From Brevibacillus porteri (GTDB taxonomy: Bacteria; Bacillota; Bacilli; Brevibacillales; Brevibacillaceae): a stretch of 64,000 bases of DNA. Within the stretch, counting starts at the first letter, position 1. Each line of letters opens with the position of its first letter. The notes under the pieces are model-generated. The model did no database searches. It was not told the origin of the DNA and saw nothing but the letters and a program-made list of their open reading frames with translations. The stretch covers positions 1 to 64,000 of the forward strand of contig NZ_PXZO01000067.1 in the NCBI RefSeq assembly GCF_003013475.1. Reading direction: 5' to 3'. Positions 28,602-36,782 of this stretch are shown here, one piece after another. A program made the position numbers and the translations under genes.

Positions 28602-30224
28602 ATGCGGAATTTGCTTGCCTATTTTCTTAGCGCTGTAATGATTAGTCTAGTAATCCTTCCTGTAGAGACTGCGTCATCTAGAGGTTCAAGTTCCTCTAGC
28701 TCCAGTAGTTCTGGCAGAAGCTCAGGTTCGTCTAGTACCAGCTCCTATTCGTCCGGCAAAAGTTCAGGATCATCTGGTACCAGCTCATATTCGTCCGGCA
28801 GAAGCTCAGGGTCATCTAGTACAGGCTCCTATTCGTCCGGCAGAAGCTCGTACTCTTCAGGAAAAAGCTCAGGCTCAACCAGCAAAAGTTCAAGCTCCTC
28901 GATAAAAAGCGCAAAACCGTCAAGCGGTTTCAAATCATCCAAGCCGGTTAAAATCAAAAAAAAGGCTGACGATGACGACGATGATGAAGAAGAAAACGTG
29001 GAAGAAGAGACAAGCCAAGAAGAGGAGACGAGCGAAGAAGCCGCTGCGGAAGAGGAAAGAATCCAGCGGTCCGAACTCTTAATCCAAATCGGTAGAGGTA
29101 TTGGACCATACCATTTACAACCGAATCAATATTATCAATCGACCATTTGGGGTGACCCAACTCATAATGGTCCCCTATACTTTACCGTACATAATAACGG
29201 ACAGTTAGAAGAGGTAGATGAGAGTGAGATAAGTGGGGCAACAGTATTTAACATCCCATACAATTTCGATCCAACACCATTTGAAAAAGAGTTTTATCTT
29301 AATAGCCTGCCAACGGATCAAATCTATGTGGCATCCTTTCAATATCAGGACATTTACATGTTTTTAGACCCAGATGGTATCATTCAATGGCTCCCTAAAT
29401 ATGAAGCCTTAGAGAAAAACCTCCCCATCATAGAAGCAGAAGAGGTACTGCTGTCAGAGCAAACGCTGGAAATGCATAGCAACGAAATGGCCTTGCATAA
29501 TTTCCCGAAAAACAAAGTCTATCGGAAGAGTATCAATAGGATTCCGAGGTATTTTCTGTTCAATAATGATGAAAATGTTCAGTTAGTAGGAAAAAAAGAA
29601 CGTAAGAACTATGAAGTTTTGGAATATGACCAAATGATTGATCCGACTTCTCCTGATCTTATGGGAGAGATCAAAGAAAAAATCCAGGATTCAGGTGTCC
29701 CGACAGGATACATATACCAGATGACAGTGAACAATGCCCTGCGGAATTTTATCTATTATGGAAGGGGCTCGGTTGGGTTTGTAAAGAACTTGTCGTCTGT
29801 TAAAGAAAATTATAAGGTTCTTGATTTTGAACAGGCTGTCCAAAAGATGCGGGAAGAAAAAAAGGAGGAAGAGAAAAGGCAATCGATCTGGAAGCTGTAT
29901 CTCATTACGGCGGGTACGATTATGCTCGGTATTCTTCCTTTATGGTATTGGTATATGAATAGAGGAAAAAAGAAGAAGAAGCAACCTCCTAACAAGATCA
30001 TGGAGAAAAACACCAACCATACGAGAAAGAAAAAGAATGTAACGCCAGAAAGAACACCGATTCAACAGCCCCTACCAAAAAAGAAAGAAATAAGAGAAGA
30101 AGAAAAAAAGAAGCATGATGGCGGACTGTTTCAGCAATTTGAAGCCGTAAACAAAAAAGAACAGCCAAAAAGCTCTGGAAGCGGGCTATTTGATCAATTT
30201 AATTCCTCCAATAGAAACCAATAA
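28602..30224 (+). CDS. Exported serine-repeat protein with a C-terminal membrane anchor
   Basis: 540 residues. A signal peptide (1-25) is followed by about 85 residues that are mostly Ser with Gly, Arg, Lys and Thr in tandem SSYSSGRSSGSS-type units. Then come a Lys/Asp/Glu-rich hinge, a folded domain of about 290 residues (ELLIQIGRGIGPYHL onward), one membrane helix near 425-445 (LYLITAGTIMLGILPLWYWY) and a basic cytoplasmic tail. AGAGGGG precedes ATG 28602. The Ser region recalls linker or wall-spanning stretches. Family not recognised. Confidence 0.78.
   Translation: MRNLLAYFLSAVMISLVILPVETASSRGSSSSSSSSSGRSSGSSSTSSYSSGKSSGSSGTSSYSSGRSSGSSSTGSYSSGRSSYSSGKSSGSTSKSSSSSIKSAKPSSGFKSSKPVKIKKKADDDDDDEEENVEEETSQEEETSEEAAAEEERIQRSELLIQIGRGIGPYHLQPNQYYQSTIWGDPTHNGPLYFTVHNNGQLEEVDESEISGATVFNIPYNFDPTPFEKEFYLNSLPTDQIYVASFQYQDIYMFLDPDGIIQWLPKYEALEKNLPIIEAEEVLLSEQTLEMHSNEMALHNFPKNKVYRKSINRIPRYFLFNNDENVQLVGKKERKNYEVLEYDQMIDPTSPDLMGEIKEKIQDSGVPTGYIYQMTVNNALRNFIYYGRGSVGFVKNLSSVKENYKVLDFEQAVQKMREEKKEEEKRQSIWKLYLITAGTIMLGILPLWYWYMNRGKKKKKQPPNKIMEKNTNHTRKKKNVTPERTPIQQPLPKKKEIREEEKKKHDGGLFQQFEAVNKKEQPKSSGSGLFDQFNSSNRNQ
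28668..28920 (+). repeat. Tandem DNA repeat encoding the Ser/Gly/Arg region
   Basis: Units of about 48-54 bases built from TCATCTGGTACCAGCTC, TATTCGTCCGGCAGAAGCTC and variants repeat four to five times, all in frame. Such a tract can change length by slippage without breaking the gene. Confidence 0.7.
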
Positions 30225-30230
30225 AAAGCA

Positions 30231-30266
30231 AAACCCGTCCTCAGCCGAGCTGGAGACGGGTTATTC
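30231..30266 (+). terminator. Terminator after the serine-repeat gene
   Basis: AAACCCGTC (30231-30239) pairs with GACGGGTT (30255-30262), with CAGC/GCTG inside, then TATTC. Confidence 0.75.
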
Positions 30267-30363
30267 ATTCCTCTCTTTCTTTGAGAACTCGAGGAATGGT
30301 CAGAATTTTTCGGGTATGGTAGAATGGATTACCAATAAATGAGAATCGGAGGGAGCATGTCAG

Positions 30364-30771
30364 ATGCAAAATGATAAGCGAATCAACTTCATTAACCCTG
30401 AAACAATGCCACCTACGTTTGGCTACACCCATGCGGTGGAGGTTCGGAACGCACGGACGATTTATGTATCGGGACAGGTGGCTCTCAACAGGGAAGGCCA
30501 AGTGGTCGGCACAGGCGATTTAGCCGCACAGACAAAACAAGTTTTCGATAATATCCAATTCGCGTTAGAAGAGTCAGGAGTCAGCTTTGAGCATGTAGTG
30601 AAATTGACTTTTTTCGTGACCGACATCTCCAAGATGCACATTGTCCGTGAGATTCGAGATCAGTACGTGAATACAGAAACCCCGCCAGCGAGCTCTGCCG
30701 TTGAAGTGAGCAAGCTCATCAGGGACGAGCTGTTGATTGAGATTGAGGCTATCGCCGTTGCAGATATATAG
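30364..30771 (+). CDS. RidA-family enamine/imine deaminase
   Basis: 135 residues of the YjgF/YER057c/UK114 family, which hydrolyses reactive enamines released by PLP enzymes or acts on related substrates. YVSGQVALNREGQVVG and the C-terminal ELLIEIEAIAV strand are typical; the conserved Arg of true RidA (near 105) is replaced by a less clear context (ASSAVEVSKL), so it may belong to another Rid subgroup. GGAGGGAGC precedes the ATG. Confidence 0.88.
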   Translation: MQNDKRINFINPETMPPTFGYTHAVEVRNARTIYVSGQVALNREGQVVGTGDLAAQTKQVFDNIQFALEESGVSFEHVVKLTFFVTDISKMHIVREIRDQYVNTETPPASSAVEVSKLIRDELLIEIEAIAVADI

Positions 30772-30782
30772 ATGTCCCATCC

Positions 30783-30822
30783 CCCTTCTGTTCGATTATT
30801 CATCGTTCAGGAGGGTTTTTTT
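30783..30822 (+). terminator. Terminator after the RidA-family gene
   Basis: CCCTTCTG (30783-30790) pairs with CAGGAGGG (30808-30815), followed by seven T residues. Confidence 0.88.
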
Positions 30823-30911
30823 GTGCTCTTTTGGGAAGATTATGGAGCGAGATAAGCGGATCGGCAATGGTACGTGTCGGCTCTAAATCTTTTGCTATTG
30901 GAGTTGGTTGC

Positions 30912-32093
30912 ATGAATTATATCATCGCAGGTATAGGTTTGATCACGGTATTTTTGCTTGCTTGGCTGGCAAGTAGTAATAAAAAGCACATTCGGTATCG
31001 CCCTATCCTCATCATGATTCTGATTCAGATCGTGTTTGGTTTGCTGTTGTTGCGAACCAGTATTGGACTCATTTTAATATCAGGCATTGCCAGCAGTTTT
31101 TCTGTACTCCTGGAGTATGCTTACGAGGGGATTAATTTTGTCTTTGGTGGCATTGCGAATCCAGGTGCGTCTCCGTTTTTCTTACAAGTTTTGCTGCCGA
31201 TTTTGTTTGTATCTGCACTGATAGGCATTCTGCAATATACGAGAATTCTCCCTTTATTTATTCATTATGTGGGACTCGTATTGAGCAAAGTGAATGGCAT
31301 GGGAAAATTGGAGTCGTATAATGCGATTGCTTCGGCGATCGTCGGGCAGTCCGAAGTGTTTATTACCGTGAAAAAACAGCTCAGTGCTATACCCGAAAAC
31401 AGGCTGTACACGCTGTGTGCCTCTGCGATGTCCACCGTGTCTATGTCGATTGTCGGTTCCTTCATGACTATGCTCAAACCGGAGTATGTGGTAGCTGCGT
31501 TGGTACTCAACTTATTTGGTGGCTTTATTATTGCTTCCATTATTAATCCGTATAAAGTGAAGCCGGAAGATGACTTGCTCGATCAAGAAAAAGAAGAGAA
31601 ACAGGCTTTCTTTGAAATGCTCGGGGAGTACATTCTGGATGGTTTTAAAGTAGCCGTGGTCGTGGCTGCGATGTTGCTCGGATTTATTGCACTCATTGCG
31701 ATGGTGAACGGGTTATTCAGTGCGTTATTCGGCATCTCGTTCCAAGCGTTGTTAGGGTATGTCTTTGCTCCGCTCGCTTTTCTTATGGGGGTTCCTTGGC
31801 ATGAAGCTGTACAAGCAGGAAGTATCATGGCCACCAAAATAGTGGCGAACGAGTTTGTCGCCATCCTCGATTTTACGAAGATTCAAGGTCAGTTGAGCGA
31901 AAGAACGGTCGCGATCGTGTCTGTGTTTTTGATTTCGTTTGCGAACTTTGGCTCCATCGGGACAATTGTTGGCGCGGTAAAAGGCTTGAATGAAAGGCAA
32001 GGAAATGTCGTCGCCCGGTTTGGACTGAGGCTGTTGTATGGGGCAACACTCGTCAGCATTTTGTCAGGAATTATCATCAGCATCGTGGTGTGA
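30912..32093 (+). CDS. Concentrative nucleoside transporter, NupC type
   Basis: 393-residue membrane protein of the CNT family, importing nucleosides with H+ or Na+. Family signatures: an N-terminal three-helix unit, the GQSEVFITVKKQL loop, TLCASAMSTVSMSIVGSFM, and FANFGSIGTIVG near the end. ATG 30912 (MNYIIAGIGL) is preferred; frames further upstream would add a non-hydrophobic leader after the terminator at 30783. Single-gene unit closed by a terminator. Confidence 0.93.
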   Translation: MNYIIAGIGLITVFLLAWLASSNKKHIRYRPILIMILIQIVFGLLLLRTSIGLILISGIASSFSVLLEYAYEGINFVFGGIANPGASPFFLQVLLPILFVSALIGILQYTRILPLFIHYVGLVLSKVNGMGKLESYNAIASAIVGQSEVFITVKKQLSAIPENRLYTLCASAMSTVSMSIVGSFMTMLKPEYVVAALVLNLFGGFIIASIINPYKVKPEDDLLDQEKEEKQAFFEMLGEYILDGFKVAVVVAAMLLGFIALIAMVNGLFSALFGISFQALLGYVFAPLAFLMGVPWHEAVQAGSIMATKIVANEFVAILDFTKIQGQLSERTVAIVSVFLISFANFGSIGTIVGAVKGLNERQGNVVARFGLRLLYGATLVSILSGIIISIVV

Positions 32094-32096
32094 AGG

Positions 32097-32119
32097 GGAC
32101 CCTTTTCGGGGTCTTTTTT
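32097..32119 (+). terminator. Terminator after the nucleoside transporter
   Basis: GGGACCC and GGGGTC pair around TTTTC, followed by TTTTTTG. Confidence 0.82.
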
Positions 32120-32162
32120 GTTAGGGGCGGTTTCGTAACCAAATGATGGGAAGCAGCGTCTA

Positions 32163-32339
32163 TCAATTGAGATATTCGTCTTTATTTCTCGGATCGTATC
32201 CTTCATCAAAGGAATGGGAATCACGGTTGTTACGCTCTATGAGGACTCTCTGCTTCCGGCGCTTGGCAATCCAATCGATGATGGCTCCAATCAGCAAGAG
32301 ACCTCCGAAAATAAGTACGACGAGTAACCAGAGTGGCAT
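32163..32339 (-). CDS. 58-residue single-span membrane protein
   Basis: A short gene encoding MPLWLLVVLIFGGLLLIGAI, one membrane helix, then a basic stretch (AKRRKQRVLIERN) and an acidic tail ending GYDPRNKDEYLN. N-out, C-in topology follows from the positive-inside rule. GTGAGGTG lies eight bases before the ATG. It lies alone between two plus-strand genes. Function unknown; similar small proteins are common in Bacillales. Confidence 0.72.
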   Translation of the reverse strand: MPLWLLVVLIFGGLLLIGAIIDWIAKRRKQRVLIERNNRDSHSFDEGYDPRNKDEYLN

Positions 32340-32432
32340 TCATACAACACCTCACTTTCACTAAAAGATACGTCTTACCAGTGACGAAGTTGCGATGAGA
32401 CCATTCAAGAGGAGATAAAGGAGTGAAGTCGG

Positions 32433-33041
32433 TTGAGAAAATGGGTGTGTATGACCGTAGTGGCAGGTTTGATTGTGGGAGGCTGTTCACCTGACACGAG
32501 CGTATCAACAGATTCTAAACAACAACCTGTTGCCGAGCAGAAGCAAGAGGCGGGAAATAGCGGGGGCGACCAAAAGCAAGAGAAGCAAACTGCTACCGTG
32601 CGTCAAATTACGCTGGATGAGCAATTTTTGCAGCTGCTTGCCAAAAACGAAATCAGTGGCTTCGATATCCACATCGGGATGAAGCGGGATGAGGTTTCTG
32701 CGCTATACGGAAAGGTAACGAAACAAGATTATTGGGATGGCGGACGCTATGAAGTCTTTGAGAAGCTAGAGAGTGCGCTCATTTATTTTGATGGGCAGGA
32801 TCGCGTATATGGAATTGATTTGGCTGGTCTTCATCTAAATGAAACGAATCTGGACACAATCCGTAAAAATCTGGGAGCGCCTGTCAGTGAAGATAAGAGC
32901 ATGGCCGATGAGGATTATGTCATGTTTTTTGAAGCGGGAGATAACTCCGTATTTATTAGTGCAAAGGACGAGCAATCTCCAGCAGACAAAATAAGAATCA
33001 TCAATAAAAAAATGATCGAGGAATCGCCGCAAAAAGAATAA
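32433..33041 (+). CDS. Hypothetical lipoprotein
   Basis: 202 residues with a lipoprotein signal (AGLIVGGC, lipid Cys18), a Gln/Lys/Glu-rich linker (residues 24-54) and a compact domain (FDIHIGMKRDEVSALYGKVTKQ) whose G-M-x-x-x-E-V pattern resembles small secreted domains found in Bacillales lipoproteins. TTG start at 32433 follows AAAGGAG. A bidirectional terminator separates it from the convergent DoxX gene. Confidence 0.8.
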   Translation: MRKWVCMTVVAGLIVGGCSPDTSVSTDSKQQPVAEQKQEAGNSGGDQKQEKQTATVRQITLDEQFLQLLAKNEISGFDIHIGMKRDEVSALYGKVTKQDYWDGGRYEVFEKLESALIYFDGQDRVYGIDLAGLHLNETNLDTIRKNLGAPVSEDKSMADEDYVMFFEAGDNSVFISAKDEQSPADKIRIINKKMIEESPQKE

Positions 33042-33046
33042 AGAGA

Positions 33047-33092
33047 AAAAGCCAGTCAGAAGGCTCGAATATGACCTTCAGACTGGCTTTTA
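33047..33092. terminator. Bidirectional terminator
   Basis: AAAAGCCAGTCAGAAGG pairs with CCTTCAGACTGGCTTTT (one A-A bulge), with A and T runs giving a signal on both strands. Confidence 0.9.
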
Positions 33093-33109
33093 TACGTGTA
33101 ACAATGGAA

Positions 33110-33520
33110 TTACTCAACCGAGCTTTTTCCAAACAGAATAGTGTCCAGTGCGAACTTGGAGCTGCCGCTGATGCCAAGAGCAACCAACATCGCAAGCAAG
33201 GCCAGATCCAATTCATAACCAGCTCCACCTTCACCGCCCAGGAAGCCAACAGCGAGCTTGGCTGTAAAGATGGCACCAATCATAACAACAGACAACGCAC
33301 CAGCGAACACGCGAGTACCCAGACCCAGAATCAAGGCGATACCACCGACTACCTCCAAGAAGGCTACGAGATAAGCAATGAATGCAGGAAGTCCCATGGT
33401 CCCGAAGAAACCAGCGACATTCTCCAGCCCCATTTGGAATTTAGCCACTCCATGAATGGCAAAAGTAAGACCAGCAATCACACGTAGAATAAGTGCGCTC
33501 CATTCAAAACGATTTGACAT
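33110..33520 (-). CDS. DoxX-family membrane protein, CatD/MhqP-like
   Basis: 136 residues with four membrane helices and the DoxX signature (LRVIAGLTFAIHGVAKF, FLEVVGGIALILGLGTR). In B. subtilis a DoxX protein (CatD) is co-encoded with catechol dioxygenase and repressed by the DUF24 regulators YodB and CatR under quinone and diamide stress. Here a YodB-like regulator is divergent, 199 bp away, which supports the same stress role. Substrate not known. Confidence 0.9.
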   Translation of the reverse strand: MSNRFEWSALILRVIAGLTFAIHGVAKFQMGLENVAGFFGTMGLPAFIAYLVAFLEVVGGIALILGLGTRVFAGALSVVMIGAIFTAKLAVGFLGGEGGAGYELDLALLAMLVALGISGSSKFALDTILFGKSSVE

Positions 33521-33549
33521 GTATGAATCCCTCCGATAAATTTAAATGT

Positions 33550-33575
33550 GTAACAAAGTTACTTTTCGTTAGTAA
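33550..33575. promoter_or_regulatory. Overlapping inverted repeats between doxX and the HxlR regulator
   Basis: GTAACAAAGTTAC (33550-33562) is a 5-bp inverted repeat and TTACTTTTCGTTAGTAA (33559-33575) a second, overlapping one. They lie 30-55 bp before the DoxX start, in the right place for a repressor of that gene; TTAC...GTAA half-sites are typical of DUF24 regulators. Confidence 0.5.
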
Positions 33576-33719
33576 GTATACAATAATAATTTCTTAAGTC
33601 AAGTCATTCGATTAAAATCCCAACGGTTGGCAAGTGCAATTTTCAAGGTTGATTGGCATCATTGGTTTTGATGGATTGAACAAAGAGCGGTATACTGAAA
33701 GGAGAATGAGGTGATACCT

Positions 33720-34067
33720 ATGAAAGAGTCTACCCTCTGTCCGAAGTTCGAAAAAGGTATGCAGTTGTTGGGAAAGCGATGGACAGGTCTAATCCTATAC
33801 CAGTTGTTGTCGGGACCACAGCGATTTTGTGCATTGGAAGGGGCCCTGCCAGTTAGCGGAAGGCTACTTTCTGAGCGTTTGAAGGATTTGGAGAAGGAAG
33901 GACTCGTGCATCGGCAGGTGTTTACTGATTCTGCTCCTGTCCGCGTAGAGTATTCCTTAACGGAGATGGGGAAAGCTCTGACTCCAGTGCTCAAAGGGAT
34001 TGAGACCTGGTCGCAGAGCTGGATCGAGTTGAATGCAGACGAAATGGCTAACGACAGCGAAGAATAA
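33720..34067 (+). CDS. HxlR/DUF24-family redox regulator, YodB/CatR-like
   Basis: 115-residue winged-helix repressor. CPKFEKGMQLLGKRWTGLIL is very close to the YodB N-terminus, including the single reactive Cys7 that YodB uses to sense diamide and quinones by thiol chemistry. The DNA-binding part is SERLKDLEKEGLVHRQV. ATG 33720 follows GAGGTGAT; GTG 33711 lies in that site. It probably represses the divergent DoxX gene. Confidence 0.9.
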   Translation: MKESTLCPKFEKGMQLLGKRWTGLILYQLLSGPQRFCALEGALPVSGRLLSERLKDLEKEGLVHRQVFTDSAPVRVEYSLTEMGKALTPVLKGIETWSQSWIELNADEMANDSEE

Positions 34068-34120
34068 CACAGCCTATATAAAAAAGCATCAGGAGAGTAC
34101 GCCTGACGCTTGCCACGATG

Positions 34121-34146
34121 AAAACCCCTGGAGACAGGGGTTTTTC
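34121..34146 (+). terminator. Terminator after the HxlR gene
   Basis: AACCCCTG and CAGGGGTT pair around GAGA, followed by TTTC. Confidence 0.85.
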
Positions 34147-34162
34147 TGTTATCTGTTCATCT

Positions 34163-34519
34163 TTACGAAGGATCTTCGTTCTTTTCTTGCAAAGCCTTCC
34201 ACTTTAAAAATTCAATATGGCGCTTGACCTCAACCAGCTCGTTCTCTGACAGGCCATCGACATCTAAGAAGGTCGCCGGTGTTTCCCGGACAGAACCGCG
34301 TTGCCAAGATGGTTCCTCCGTGCGCCCGTGGAGAAAATCGGTGGATACTTCAAATAAATCTGCGACTTTGGAAATCAGATGAAAATCGACGCCCTTCTTT
34401 TCGCCTGACTCGATCCGCGAAAGTACCGTATTATGTATGCCCAGCTTTTCAGCTAATTGAAGTTGTGACCATTGTTTTTGTTCGCGCAGCCATTTTATGC
34501 GTTGACCAATTATGGACAT
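34163..34519 (-). CDS. XRE-family regulator, SinR-like layout
   Basis: 118 residues: XRE helix-turn-helix (residues 3-57, RIKWLREQKQWSQLQLAEKL, then HNTVLSRIESGEKKGV), a short linker and a C-terminal helix (LSENELVEVKRHIEFLKWKALQEK) that resembles a dimerisation helix. ATG 34519 follows AAAGGTGG; the longer in-frame start at 34561 is not supported. Divergent from another XRE gene, with inverted repeats between them. Confidence 0.87.
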   Translation of the reverse strand: MSIIGQRIKWLREQKQWSQLQLAEKLGIHNTVLSRIESGEKKGVDFHLISKVADLFEVSTDFLHGRTEEPSWQRGSVRETPATFLDVDGLSENELVEVKRHIEFLKWKALQEKNEDPS

Positions 34520-34536
34520 CGTGAGACCACCTTTAT

Positions 34537-34573
34537 CGTTTTGGCAATTCCATTCTAACAATTTTCCAAAACG
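34537..34573. promoter_or_regulatory. Inverted repeat near the leftward XRE gene
   Basis: CGTTTTGG (34537-34544) and CCAAAACG (34566-34573) are exact inverted copies 21 bp apart, directly before the leftward start. Confidence 0.45.
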
Positions 34574-34650
34574 GAAAAAACAAGATTGCTAATATGACAA
34601 AATCTGTATTGACTTTGCTAAAATTGAAAGGATATGATGTAACTATAAAT

Positions 34651-34669
34651 ATTTGCCATTTTTGCAAAT
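34651..34669. promoter_or_regulatory. Palindromic operator before the rightward XRE gene
   Basis: ATTTGC (34651-34656) and GCAAAT (34664-34669) flank CATTTTT, just before the ribosome binding site of the gene at 34686. A good XRE operator candidate. Confidence 0.5.
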
Positions 34670-34685
34670 CAGGAGGGGATAACTG

Positions 34686-34898
34686 GTGGAACGACTCAAC
34701 CTCCCGTTTATCGCGCAACGACGTAATGAGTGCAAGCTGACCTTGCAAGAAATGGCGGAAGCACTCGGGTTTCGAAATGCTTCGACATACTTGAAGTACG
34801 AGAAGGGAGAATATGACTTCAAGGCTAATCATTTGCCAGTGTTGGCTAAAAAACTAAGATGTAACATGCTTGATCTTTTTATCCGAATGGTTTGCTGA
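34686..34898 (+). CDS. Small XRE-family regulator
   Basis: 70 residues, a single XRE helix-turn-helix (LTLQEMAEALGFRNASTYLKYE, then KGEYDFKANHL). GTG start follows AGGAGGGGA. It overlaps no other gene and reads into a hypothetical gene 22 bp later, so they may be one unit. Probably autoregulated through the palindrome at 34651. Confidence 0.82.
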   Translation: MERLNLPFIAQRRNECKLTLQEMAEALGFRNASTYLKYEKGEYDFKANHLPVLAKKLRCNMLDLFIRMVC

Positions 34899-34920
34899 TT
34901 TGGCAAAAGGGGTGGGGGGC

Positions 34921-35172
34921 TTGAACGCTTGGGAGGCAAATAGAAGGCAGCTGGAAATATGGAGAAAAACCGTCGCTTACGAAATTGAAATGATGGCGCC
35001 ACAGAGTATGCCGGCTTGCGAGGGATTTCTCGAGCGCTTGATACTATTTGAAAAGGAGTTGGAAAACAACGCGCGATGCCCATATAGTACGACACATGGT
35101 GGGAATGATGCCGGGTCGCGTCCGTTACCCGTTCAGGAAACAGAAAAAAGCCCGGTACGGACTTCACCGTGA
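34921..35172 (+). CDS. Hypothetical small protein
   Basis: 83 residues from TTG 34921, which follows GGGGTGGGGGG; an ATG at 34870 in the same frame would overlap the preceding gene by 29 bp. The N-terminal half is helical (ANRRQLEIWRKTVAYEIEMM, later CEGFLERLILFEKELENN); the tail is low in structure. Not recognised. Its end overlaps the terminator of the convergent PTS gene. Confidence 0.5.
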   Translation: MNAWEANRRQLEIWRKTVAYEIEMMAPQSMPACEGFLERLILFEKELENNARCPYSTTHGGNDAGSRPLPVQETEKSPVRTSP

Positions 35173-35178
35173 CCGGGC
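35150..35178 (-). terminator. Terminator of the PTS operon
   Basis: GCCCGGT (35150-35156) and ACCGGGC (35172-35178) pair, with CGG/CCG inside; on the minus strand TTTTTT follows. Confidence 0.87.
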
Positions 35179-35190
35179 ATTCGTTGTATT

Positions 35191-36630
35191 TTATAGCTTG
35201 CTGATCTCTTCTTTTAGCAGCTCCGAATGGGTTCCGAAGACGACTTGCACGCTTCCTTGACCCAGTCGCATAACACCTGCTGCACCGAGGTCCTTCAAGG
35301 CCTTGTCGTTAACCTTCTTGTCATCCTTCAAGACGAGACGCAAACGAGTGATGCAAGCGTCTACGCTAACGACGTTTTCTTTTCCACCAATGTGAGTGAG
35401 CACTTGGATCGCTTTATCCTGCATCGAATTGTTCCTTCCTGTAGCTGTAACTGTCATTTCTTCGTCATCTTCTCGTCCTGGTGTCTTGAGGTTCAGCTTC
35501 ACGATCAGGAAACGGAACAGGACGTAGTAGACCACGGCGAATGCCAGACCAATCGGGATGATCATCCAAGCATTCGTAGAGAGGTGGTAGTTGATGCCGT
35601 AGTCGATCAGACCCGCTGAGAATCCAAAGCCGTGCTTGATACCTAGAGAGGTCACGATATACCCGGACACACCCGTCAATATCGCGTGAACAAAATACAG
35701 GAGTGGAGCAGCGAACATGAACGCAAATTCAACTACCTCGGTAATCCCGGTCAGGAACGAAGCGAGAGCTGCACCGATAAACATAGAAGCAACTACTTTG
35801 CGTTTTTCAGGACGCGCTGAGTGAATAATAGCGAAAGCCGCTCCAGGAAGTGCGAACATCATGATCGGATAGAAACCAGTCATAAACATTCCTGCTGATG
35901 GGTCTCCCGCAAAGAAACGATGCAAGTCGCCGTGTACGACTTTTCCTGTCGCATCGGTAAAGTCACCGATTTGGAACCAGGCAATCGCATTGAGTACGTG
36001 GTGCAGACCAAATGGAACGAGCAATCGGTTGAAGAATCCGAACAAGAAAGAACCTGTTGCGCCGAGACCTACGATCCAAGAGCCCAATGAGTCAAGGGCA
36101 ATCTGGATGGGCCCCCAAATGATCCCGAAAATCAAACCGATGACAACCATGGAAAGAGACGTGATGATCGGGACGAAGCGTTTTCCACCGAAGAATCCTA
36201 GCCATTCTGGTAGCTTGATCGAATGGTAGCGGTTGTAGAAAAACGCTGCAATACCACCCGCCATAATACCGCCGATGACACCCATGTTCAGTTTCAAATC
36301 GTCCGCGATGAAAGGCAAGGCAGCAGGAACAGCTGCAAGTACTTTCGTTAATACGACGTAGGCGATGACAGCAGCCAAAGCAGCAACAGCATCTCCCGCC
36401 AATCCAATGGCAACACCGACAGCAAAGATTAAAGCCAGGTTGTCAAAAATGGCTGAACCACCAGCAGCCAAAAGCGGAGCGATGTAGGAGTCCATGAATG
36501 CACCAAAGGCGCCGAGATTGAGGTCCTTCTCGAATTTGAGAAGACCAAAGCTTTGCAAAATCGCTGCGGCTGGCAACGTTGCAACCGGGAGCATGAGGGC
36601 TCTCCCAATCTTTTGCAGAAAAGCGAGCAT
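35191..36630 (-). CDS. nagP: PTS permease IICB, N-acetylglucosamine type
   Basis: 479 residues: a IIC membrane domain (about 1-385, with the GFGFSAGLIDYGINYHL and FFNRLLVPFGLHHVLNAIAWF signatures of the GlcNAc subfamily) fused to a IIB domain whose phosphorylated residue is Cys426 (VDACITRLRL). No IIA is fused; the separate IIA gene lies in the same cluster. It imports and phosphorylates GlcNAc (or possibly glucose). AAGGAGG precedes the ATG. A cre box lies 117 bp upstream. Confidence 0.92.
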   Translation of the reverse strand: MLAFLQKIGRALMLPVATLPAAAILQSFGLLKFEKDLNLGAFGAFMDSYIAPLLAAGGSAIFDNLALIFAVGVAIGLAGDAVAALAAVIAYVVLTKVLAAVPAALPFIADDLKLNMGVIGGIMAGGIAAFFYNRYHSIKLPEWLGFFGGKRFVPIITSLSMVVIGLIFGIIWGPIQIALDSLGSWIVGLGATGSFLFGFFNRLLVPFGLHHVLNAIAWFQIGDFTDATGKVVHGDLHRFFAGDPSAGMFMTGFYPIMMFALPGAAFAIIHSARPEKRKVVASMFIGAALASFLTGITEVVEFAFMFAAPLLYFVHAILTGVSGYIVTSLGIKHGFGFSAGLIDYGINYHLSTNAWMIIPIGLAFAVVYYVLFRFLIVKLNLKTPGREDDEEMTVTATGRNNSMQDKAIQVLTHIGGKENVVSVDACITRLRLVLKDDKKVNDKALKDLGAAGVMRLGQGSVQVVFGTHSELLKEEISKL

Positions 36631-36746
36631 AGGATAAAACCTCCTTGGAATGAAATGAATTTATCAGGGAAGCCGCTCTCCGGATGAATGGCAAAATGAT
36701 GAGGGCACAAGGAATAAGCCGGAGAGAGACCATTCTGATCGATATG

Positions 36747-36761
36747 TTGAAAGCGCTTACA
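36747..36761 (-). promoter_or_regulatory. CcpA cre site upstream of the IICB gene
   Basis: TTGAAAGCGCTTACA matches the catabolite-response element consensus WTGNAARCGNWWWCA throughout. It lies in the 152-bp gap between the EI gene and the permease gene, so the permease probably has its own CcpA-controlled promoter. The gap also has a CTCTCCGG/CCGGAGAG inverted repeat (about 36676-36725). Confidence 0.78.
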
Positions 36762-36782
36762 CTACTCAGGCGACAAAACCTT

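Noticed and set aside
28668-28920. CRISPR-like appearance of the regular repeats
   Set aside because: The repeats are in frame, degenerate and encode Ser/Gly/Arg; there are no unique spacers or cas genes. No CRISPR array was seen in the window.
30772-30911. Purine riboswitch before the nucleoside transporter
   Set aside because: No conserved purine aptamer core or three-way junction could be drawn in this short leader.
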